From DHVE2 group archaeon (GTDB lineage: Archaea; Thermoplasmatota; Thermoplasmata; Thermoplasmatales; Aciduliprofundaceae): 11,820 bases of DNA. Each line of letters opens with the position of its first letter. Positions within the stretch are counted from its first letter, which is position 1. The position numbers were made by a program, and so were the translations under genes. Below the pieces are notes generated by a model. It saw only the letters and a program-made list of their open reading frames with translations, was not told where the DNA came from and made no database searches. Location of the stretch: contig WALG01000073.1 of the NCBI GenBank assembly GCA_015522955.1, positions 1 through 11,820 of the forward strand. The letters are read 5' to 3'. Below are positions 7,546 to 11,820 of the stretch, in pieces.

Positions 7546-8037
7546 TTACAGTTCAGCAAAGGAAGAAAATAATCGTAGAAATTTTGTTTTGTTTCCCGAA
7601 GGGGTTATGAGATTATTTGATACCAAGAATGTTCTAGCAAGTTCGCAGTTTATACTGGCATGCTTGCAAGATTCTTCAAAATTTTTGGAGTGTAAAAGGC
7701 ATCTTAAAAATTCAAAACCTCCAGGACCGAGTTTCTGCTCAAAATAATTCTCTAAAAACTTGGCATCTATTCTTCTTACGAATAATGAGCCTTCCCTTGA
7801 AAGGCGATAGTATGAATGATGCTTGTGCACTTCCGCGGCTCTTTTAAATCTTGCCCTTGTTCTTTTTATTGCAGAGCCAGAATCTCTTTCCACAAGTTTC
7901 ATGTCTTCGAGAGATTTTATTGCAATCTCTATGTCTTTCAAGTTCAATTCTGTAATTTTCATAATCATTTTTGCATATTCCACATTGGCCCTTTTAAGGT
8001 GAAGCAGAATGTAGATTTCCAGAGGACTTAACTCCAT
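7546..8037 (-). CDS. DUF2250-like winged-helix protein
   Basis: 163 residues from the ATG at 8037. The N-terminal half (MELSPLEIYILLHLKRANVEYAK..., then SLEDMKLVERDSGSAIK at about 42-58) reads as a winged-helix DNA-binding fold. It is followed by a conserved-looking basic and aromatic patch, HKHHSYYRLSREG (about 71-83). From memory this resembles the archaeal DUF2250 family, whose function is not established. The C-terminal 75 residues (KFLENYFEQ onward) are predicted helical and unrecognised. A TTG start at 8052 would add five residues, but it would lie upstream of the likely transcription start, so I prefer ATG 8037. The gene is divergent from the phosphoglucosamine mutase, with overlapping TATA elements, and its stop abuts glmS. 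A regulator of the amino-sugar genes is conceivable but is only an inference from position. Confidence 0.75.
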   Translation of the reverse strand: MELSPLEIYILLHLKRANVEYAKMIMKITELNLKDIEIAIKSLEDMKLVERDSGSAIKRTRARFKRAAEVHKHHSYYRLSREGSLFVRRIDAKFLENYFEQKLGPGGFEFLRCLLHSKNFEESCKHASINCELARTFLVSNNLITPSGNKTKFLRLFSSFAEL

Positions 8038-8057
8038 GGATGTGAATCTCAATACCT

Positions 8058-8075
8058 ACATAAAATTTTTATACT
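8058..8075. promoter_or_regulatory. Overlapping divergent TATA elements between the DUF2250-like and phosphoglucosamine mutase genes
   Basis: The block ACATAAAATTTTTATACT contains TTTTTATACT on the plus strand, about 26 bases before the ATG at 8097. On the minus strand it contains TTTTATGT, about 25 bases before the ATG at 8037. Both genes would be leaderless and their TATA boxes would share bases, so occupancy by one polymerase complex could exclude the other. Confidence 0.55.
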
Positions 8076-8096
8076 CTCACAAACCTTCTCTGTTTT

Positions 8097-9344
8097 ATGA
8101 AATTTTCAGGCTCTTCGGGAGTGAGAATGCTCTGGGGTGAAGAACTCCTTAATCTTGCCTATAATCTGGGCATAAGTCTGGGTAATGAATATAATAGCAT
8201 TGCACTTGCCTCTGATTTTCGTGAAACTTCAGATTCTCTGCTCTCTATTCTTGCAGGAGGCATAATGGCCGGAGGGGGCTCTGTGTATTATGGAGGTAAG
8301 ATTCCCACGCCCACTCTTGCATATGCATCTAAGAATCATGATGCGGGGGTGATGATAACTGCATCGCACAATCCTCCCCAGTACAATGGTATAAAACTGT
8401 GGAACCCGGATGGCTCTGCGTTCAGTGAGGAGCAGATTTCAAGACTGCAAGCACGGCGAGTTGCAGCCTGGAACAAAACTGGAAAGTTTTATGAGGAGAA
8501 TATGCTCCATATGCATAAAGAGGCATTATTGAAAGAATTTACAACCCTGGACCTGAAGGTGGTTATTGACTGCTCCAACGGTGCGGGTAGCGTGCTCACG
8601 CCATTTCTGTTTAGAGAACTTGGTGCTAAGGTCATTTCCATCAACTGTCATCCTTCTGGCAGTTTCCCCGGACATGCGAGCGAGCCCAGTGAGGAAAATC
8701 TTGAGATGCTTAAAAGAATGGTGCTTGCAAAAAATGCAGATCTGGGAATTGCGCATGACGGGGATGCAGATCGCTTTATAGTTATAACATCCTCGGGCAG
8801 GTACCTGGGCGGAGATTACATTCTTGCTATATTTGCCAAGGTTCTTAGATTTGGCAGAATTGTGGCTCCTGTGGATTCTTCCATGCTTCTTGAAAACTTC
8901 ACAGAGGTTCTAAGATGCAGGGTTGGAGATGCCAAGGTCTCTCGCATGATGAAGGAGCACCATGTGGAGTTTGGGGGTGAGAACAGTGGCACTCAAATTT
9001 TTGCATCATGGCGCTACACTCCCGATGCCATCTATGCATCTCTGAAATTTGCGGAAATAGCCGCCGGGCAGGATATAGATTCTATGGTGCAGGAATTTCC
9101 ACAGTACTATACGTTCCGAAAAAATATAGAGTATGGAAATCGGGAGGAGATGCGGAGCAAAATTGAGAAATTTGTGAAAGAGTATGATGTGGAGCGTATA
9201 GATGGCTACAGAGTCAGGCTAGACAATGGCTGGTTTTTAATTCGCTTCTCAGGAACAGAGCCCAAGATTCGCATAACAGTAGAATTCGATAATGAGAAAG
9301 ATGCACAGAAATGGATTGAACGCATAACTGAAAAATTGCATTGA
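8097..9344 (+). CDS. glmM: Phosphoglucosamine mutase (archaeal GlmM type)
   Basis: 415 residues of the alpha-D-phosphohexomutase family, somewhat shorter than the usual roughly 450. The four active-site loops are visible: MITASHNPPQYNG (86-98, phosphoserine Ser90), the metal loop HDGDADRF (220-227), the sugar-specificity loop FGGENSG (292-298), and the phosphate loop RFSGTEPKIRI (383-393). The reaction interconverts glucosamine-6-P and glucosamine-1-P. The specificity loop ends GGENSGT rather than the GGExSGH usual in phosphomannomutases, which resembles archaeal GlmM proteins. Position between glmS and the GlmU-like gene supports this; mannose or glucose mutase activity may also be present. 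The N-terminus is compact (MKFSGSSGVR). It has its own TATA element and no Shine-Dalgarno site, so it is probably transcribed separately from glmS and leaderless. Confidence 0.85.
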   Translation: MKFSGSSGVRMLWGEELLNLAYNLGISLGNEYNSIALASDFRETSDSLLSILAGGIMAGGGSVYYGGKIPTPTLAYASKNHDAGVMITASHNPPQYNGIKLWNPDGSAFSEEQISRLQARRVAAWNKTGKFYEENMLHMHKEALLKEFTTLDLKVVIDCSNGAGSVLTPFLFRELGAKVISINCHPSGSFPGHASEPSEENLEMLKRMVLAKNADLGIAHDGDADRFIVITSSGRYLGGDYILAIFAKVLRFGRIVAPVDSSMLLENFTEVLRCRVGDAKVSRMMKEHHVEFGGENSGTQIFASWRYTPDAIYASLKFAEIAAGQDIDSMVQEFPQYYTFRKNIEYGNREEMRSKIEKFVKEYDVERIDGYRVRLDNGWFLIRFSGTEPKIRITVEFDNEKDAQKWIERITEKLH

Positions 9345-9364
9345 TAGATATTTCTGGATTAAAA

Positions 9365-9372
9365 TTTTATAT
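9365..9372 (+). promoter_or_regulatory. TATA-box candidate for the glmU-like gene
   Basis: TTTTATAT is centred about 24 bases before the ATG at 9393. A pyrimidine-rich stretch (TATTCTCTACCC) precedes the ATG and no ribosome site is present, so the transcript is probably leaderless. Read-through from the mutase gene (stop 48 bases upstream) is also possible. Confidence 0.5.
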
Positions 9373-9392
9373 TTTTAGATTATTCTCTACCC

Positions 9393-10595
9393 ATGCGTGC
9401 ATTTATTCTTGCTGCTGGTGATGGTACAAGGATGTGGCCTTTGACAGATACGAGGCCTAAGCCTTTAATTCCTCTGGGTAACAAACCCATAATTGAGCAC
9501 ATTCTTGATGCAGTTGTGGATGCTGGTATTGGGGACATCTCTATCCTTATAGGTTATGAGGGCAGGCAAATAGCCGAAAAATATGGGCATTCGTATAAAG
9601 GGGCCACATTGGATTATGTGTATCAGGAGGTGCGCAGGGGCACGGGAGATGCTGTGCTTCATGCTTCCAAATATCCTGAGGATGAATTTTTAATAATAAA
9701 CGGAGACCTGTATTTTGAGAAAAGTGCACTCTCCGAGATATTGAAGCATAAGAATGCGGTTCTGGGAGTGCATATGGAGAATGCTGAGTTTTACGGTCTC
9801 TTAATAGGTGATGATATGCTCAAAGAGATAAGAGAGAAGGCTCCAGGCTCTTCAGGACTTGTAAATGCGGGAGTTTATGTGTTCAATCGTGAGATATTTG
9901 AATATGTGAAGAGAGTGCGTTTATCTCCTAGGGGCGAGATTGAGTTTACAGATGCCATAAACATGTTTGCTAGGGAGCATGATGTCCGAATTGTGCATTA
10001 TGATGGGCTCTGGCTCGATATAGGCATGCCATGGCATCTTCTGGATGCGACTCATGCATATCTGGATAAGACAGAATGCAAAATTGAGGGTGAGATTGAG
10101 GATAATGTGGTGCTCAGGGGCAAGGTCTGTGTTGGTGAAGGCACGAGGGTGATGAGCGGCACGTATATAGAGGGGCCTGTGCTGATTGGCAAGAATTGCA
10201 AGATTGGTCCAAATGCGTATATCCGCCCATATACGGTGATTGGAGATAACTGTCATATAGGGAACTCCTGCGAGGTCAAAGCCTCAGTGATAATGAATAA
10301 TACCAAGATCCCGCATTTTAACTATGTGGGAGATAGTGTAATTGGCGAGAACTGCAATCTCGGTGCAGGTACCAAGGTTGCAAATCTTCGTTTAGACGAA
10401 AAGAATATTAGGGTAGTGGTGAAAAATAAACTCATAAACACTGGACGCCGCAAGTTGGGGGTTATAATGGGTGACAATGTGCATACGGGCATAAACGTGT
10501 GCATAGATGTGGGAAGCATGATCGGGGCTAATGTGGCCATTGCACCCGGCGCAAAGGTCAAGGGAATTATAGCCTCTAAAAGTAGGGTGTATTAG
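9393..10595 (+). CDS. glmU: Bifunctional GlcN-1-P acetyltransferase / GlcNAc-1-P uridylyltransferase (archaeal GlmU-like)
   Basis: 400 residues, matching the roughly 400 of archaeal GlmU-like enzymes such as Sulfolobus tokodaii ST0452. The nucleotidyltransferase half shows LAAGDGTRMWPLT (6-18), PKPLIPLGNKP (22-32), RRGTGDAVL (81-89), NGD with Asp105, IREKA (146-150), VNAGVYVF (157-164) and LWLDIGMPWHLL (206-217). The left-handed beta-helix (about 235-395) keeps the acetyltransferase residues known for ST0452, as I recall them: IPHFNYVGDS with His308 and Tyr311, VANLR with Asn331, DEK with Lys337, then GRRKLG (351-356) and HTGINV. It should acetylate glucosamine-1-P with acetyl-CoA and then form UDP-GlcNAc, completing the route begun by GlmS and GlmM in this window. 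Some archaeal homologues also accept Gal/GalN sugars or dTTP. It ends convergent to the small gene at 10646. Confidence 0.88.
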   Translation: MRAFILAAGDGTRMWPLTDTRPKPLIPLGNKPIIEHILDAVVDAGIGDISILIGYEGRQIAEKYGHSYKGATLDYVYQEVRRGTGDAVLHASKYPEDEFLIINGDLYFEKSALSEILKHKNAVLGVHMENAEFYGLLIGDDMLKEIREKAPGSSGLVNAGVYVFNREIFEYVKRVRLSPRGEIEFTDAINMFAREHDVRIVHYDGLWLDIGMPWHLLDATHAYLDKTECKIEGEIEDNVVLRGKVCVGEGTRVMSGTYIEGPVLIGKNCKIGPNAYIRPYTVIGDNCHIGNSCEVKASVIMNNTKIPHFNYVGDSVIGENCNLGAGTKVANLRLDEKNIRVVVKNKLINTGRRKLGVIMGDNVHTGINVCIDVGSMIGANVAIAPGAKVKGIIASKSRVY

Positions 10596-10610
10596 AAAAA
10601 TTTGTCTTAT

Positions 10611-10637
10611 GAGGGTTGAGTGGTTAACTCAGCCCTC
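10611..10637. terminator. Hairpin between convergent genes, possible bidirectional terminator
   Basis: GAGGGTTGAGT (10611-10621) pairs with ACTCAGCCCTC (10627-10637) over 11 positions with one G-U pair, leaving the loop GGTTA. It fills the 50-base gap between the stop of the glmU-like gene and the stop of the small minus-strand gene. On the minus strand it is followed by ATAAGACAAATTTTTC. Archaeal termination mostly relies on T-runs, so the hairpin may instead protect mRNA 3' ends. Confidence 0.5.
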
Positions 10638-10645
10638 AATTCGAT

Positions 10646-10864
10646 TTATGGTCTCTCTATCTCTTCAAACTCTTCCCTACCTTTTACACGGAAGTATTTC
10701 TGAGTCTGGAGATCTTTGAGGATGAAAGAGCCACTATTCTCTGTGCGTACATGCTCAAAGCCATGTTCCTTGACAATGGCTGGAAACTTCTCTGAACTTG
10801 CATCCACACTCTCTTTCGAGGCCCTGTCAAATATCTCTGCAATTCTCTCTTTCTCTGTTTTCAA
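10646..10864 (-). CDS. Small charged protein, unknown
   Basis: 72 residues from a TTG at 10864; I do not recognise it. The protein is soluble and highly charged. An amphipathic N-terminal part (KTEKERIAEIFDRASKES) is followed by a short mixed alpha/beta segment (KFPAIVKEHGFEHVRTEN, SGSFILKDLQTQKYFRVKG) and an acidic end (EEFEEIERP). There is no membrane segment, cysteine pair or known motif. The frame also opens at a GTG at 10873, but that codon lies inside the ribosome site GGAGGTGA (10870-10877). The TTG lies 5 bases after this site, the same spacing as in the two minus-strand genes at 668 and 1516, so TTG is the better start. It stands alone, convergent to the glmU-like gene and divergent from the HAD gene. 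Confidence 0.65.
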   Translation of the reverse strand: MKTEKERIAEIFDRASKESVDASSEKFPAIVKEHGFEHVRTENSGSFILKDLQTQKYFRVKGREEFEEIERP

Positions 10865-10869
10865 ATTTT

Positions 10870-10877
10870 TCACCTCC
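10870..10877 (-). promoter_or_regulatory. Ribosome-binding site that decides the start of the small gene
   Basis: On the minus strand this is GGAGGTGA, a full match to the archaeal 16S 3' end. It is followed by AAAAT and then TTG at 10864. Because it covers the in-frame GTG at 10873, initiation there is unlikely. Confidence 0.6.
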
Positions 10878-10900
10878 CAATTTATATTAGCAGGGGGTAG

Positions 10901-10908
10901 TATTTAAA
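10901..10908. promoter_or_regulatory. Shared divergent TATA-box candidate
   Basis: TATTTAAA reads TTTAAATA on the other strand, so it could serve both directions. On the minus strand a start near 10879 would give a leader of about 15 bases with the ribosome site of the small gene. On the plus strand a start near 10931 would precede the ATG at 10936 by only a few bases. Confidence 0.4.
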
Positions 10909-10935
10909 CCTATGGAATAAAATCGAGTTCCAAAA

Positions 10936-11535
10936 ATGTTAAATGAGCCAAGAGTATGCAGAGATGTGAAAATTCAACTCATCATCTTTGATCTAGACGA
11001 AACTATAGTGGAGAACGCCATTCCATTTGCAGAGATGAGAGCAAGAATACTTGCGAAAATTGGAAGTACGGATAATCCTTTGCATCTGTACGAGTATCTT
11101 AAAGAGAGAGATGAGAAATATCTGAAACTTTTGGAGCAGGAAGAGGTACGAAGGGCCAAGAAGGCTAGAACTGTGGAATCGCTACCCAAAGTACTAGAGT
11201 ATCTGAGAGAGCAGGGGATAAAGAAGGCAGTGCTTACTAGAAACTCAAAGAAGGCCACCCTGATTGCCTTGAGAGATTATGCAAAAGAATTTGATGCCAT
11301 AATCACCAGAGACGACGGACTTAAACCCAAGCCCAGCGATGAAGCGGTGAGATACCTTCTTAGGAAATTTAGAGTGAAGAGCAAAGAATGCATAGTTGTG
11401 GGCGATTACGATTATGATATCGTTGCTGGCAAGAGGGCAGGATGCATAACTGTGGGTGTGAAAATGGATAAGGGTGATTATAGAATTGAAGATATAGAAG
11501 AAATAATCAAACTTATATCACAACTGAATAAGTAA
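10936..11535 (+). CDS. HAD-superfamily hydrolase (phosphoglycolate-phosphatase-like)
   Basis: 199 residues. All four HAD motifs are present: IIFDLDET (16-23; nucleophile Asp19, acid/base Asp21), VLTRNS (99-104; Thr101), GLKPKPS (128-134, the lysine) and VVGDYDYDI (154-162; Asp157 and Asp161). Between motifs I and II a helical, highly charged stretch (about 27-80) forms a small alpha-helical cap, as in subfamily I. It should be a cytoplasmic, magnesium-dependent phosphatase acting on a small phosphorylated metabolite; phosphoglycolate or a sugar phosphate are candidates, and nothing in the sequence settles this. The ATG at 10936 gives 12 residues before the first beta-strand; a GTG at 10966 (VKIQLIIFDLDET) is a reasonable alternative start. 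No clear ribosome site precedes either codon. Confidence 0.88.
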   Translation: MLNEPRVCRDVKIQLIIFDLDETIVENAIPFAEMRARILAKIGSTDNPLHLYEYLKERDEKYLKLLEQEEVRRAKKARTVESLPKVLEYLREQGIKKAVLTRNSKKATLIALRDYAKEFDAIITRDDGLKPKPSDEAVRYLLRKFRVKSKECIVVGDYDYDIVAGKRAGCITVGVKMDKGDYRIEDIEEIIKLISQLNK

Positions 11536-11560
11536 AAGAGGTTTAGAGGCTACTGGAAAC

Positions 11561-11820
11561 ATGAGAAACTTCTTTAAGTTTGATGAATATCAAGAATTAG
11601 ATATTATGTTCTCAGAGCAGAAAAAGAAAATTCATCTAATTTACAGAACAAACGGCGAGAAAGGTTCGCTTTTCAAAGCGGGGATGGAGCAGCGGAAATG
11701 CTTAATGAGAAATCAGGGCATGATGCTCCCTCGCTGGGACACGGCGAGTATATGCGTGAAATGGTTCTTGGCAAAGAACCTATACGCAGAACCCTCGCAC
11801 TTTAGTGTGGGGAGTATGTC
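11561..11820 (+). mobile_element. Right-end remnant of an IS200/IS605-type (TnpB) element, or a small derivative of one
   Basis: The last bases form a hairpin of 8 pairs (11793-11800 with 11805-11812, loop TTTA) within the context GAACCCTCGCAC, TTTAG and GTGGGGAG, followed by TATGTC. This is the pattern I associate with right ends of TnpB-carrying IS200/IS605 elements, where a C-rich arm, CTTTAG loop and GGGGAG arm precede the cleavage site. In such elements tnpB lies immediately upstream on the same strand; here the HAD gene ends at 11535, so no room for tnpB exists. A frame is open from 11561 to the window edge (86 codons), but it contains no RuvC or zinc-finger motifs. It may be a decayed tnpB tail or a non-autonomous element. 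The exact left boundary is not determined. Confidence 0.55.
11660..11820 (+). ncRNA. Candidate omega-RNA (reRNA) of the TnpB type, possibly cut by the window edge
   Basis: Four successive hairpins can be drawn on the plus strand: CGCTT/AAGCG (11667-11671 with 11676-11680); CTCGCT/GGCGAG (11730-11735 with 11743-11748, one G-U); a two-part stem with TGCGT/ACGCA outside (11753-11757 with 11784-11788) and GGTTCTT/AAGAACC inside (11763-11769 with 11774-11780); and the terminal 8-pair stem at 11793-11812. This density of complementary arms is higher than in the flanking coding DNA and is arranged as in omega-RNAs, whose scaffold ends at the element's right end with the guide just beyond. The guide would therefore begin just outside the window. 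Whether it is transcribed, and which TnpB would use it, cannot be seen. Confidence 0.45.

Noticed and set aside
8038..8052. TTG start for the DUF2250-like protein
   Set aside because: It lies above the probable transcription start, while ATG 8037 is about 25 bases from a TATA-like element.
11561..11820. Open frame of 86 codons as a genuine protein gene running off the right edge
   Set aside because: No recognised domain, no ribosome site, and the frame is packed with inverted repeats and ends in an element-type hairpin; an RNA or mobile-element remnant explains it better, though a decayed tnpB tail remains possible.
1..11820. CRISPR array, tRNA or rRNA genes
   Set aside because: No regularly spaced direct repeats were seen, and no tRNA-like or rRNA-like conserved segment was noticed on either strand by eye.

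Overview
The window looks like part of a chromosome from a moderately AT-rich archaeon. Start codons are often preceded, about 24-26 bases upstream, by TATA-box-like elements. The sugar nucleotidyltransferases are of the archaeal GlmU-like type, and AGA/AGG/ATA codons dominate. A thermophilic member of the Thermoplasmatota (for example an Aciduliprofundum-like lineage) would fit, but this is an impression and was not tested by a search.

Layout. On the minus strand at the left edge is a two-gene unit: an FkbM-type methyltransferase (665-1516) whose stop overlaps the start of a family 2 glycosyltransferase that runs off the window (1-668). Divergent from it are a PAP2-family lipid phosphatase (1666-2244) and a large secreted, membrane-anchored protein (2301-4559) that joins a clan CD (gingipain/caspase-like) cysteine peptidase-like domain to a NosD-like beta-helix. 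Next comes the amino-sugar block: a GlmU-like nucleotidyltransferase paralogue with an altered left-handed beta-helix tail (4620-5783), glmS (5785-7545), a convergent DUF2250-like winged-helix gene (7546-8037, minus), a GlmM-type phosphoglucosamine mutase (8097-9344) and a full-length GlmU-like bifunctional enzyme (9393-10595). A hairpin separates this block from a small unknown minus-strand gene (10646-10864). A HAD phosphatase follows (10936-11535). The last 285 bases hold a structured segment ending in a hairpin typical of the right end / omega-RNA of IS200/IS605-type (TnpB) elements, without a tnpB gene inside the window.

How the genes fit together. GlmS, GlmM and GlmU would carry fructose-6-P through GlcN-6-P, GlcN-1-P and GlcNAc-1-P to UDP-GlcNAc. 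The glycosyltransferase, FkbM methyltransferase and polyprenyl-pyrophosphate phosphatase-like PAP2 protein are what glycan assembly and lipid-carrier recycling would use. The large surface protein has 16 N-X-S/T sequons and is a plausible glycoprotein substrate. The most unusual items are the peptidase/beta-helix fusion, the second, acetyltransferase-motif-lacking GlmU paralogue coupled to glmS, and the orphan TnpB-type end at the right edge. A clear split between apparently leaderless genes and genes with a perfect GGAGGTGA ribosome site is also visible.
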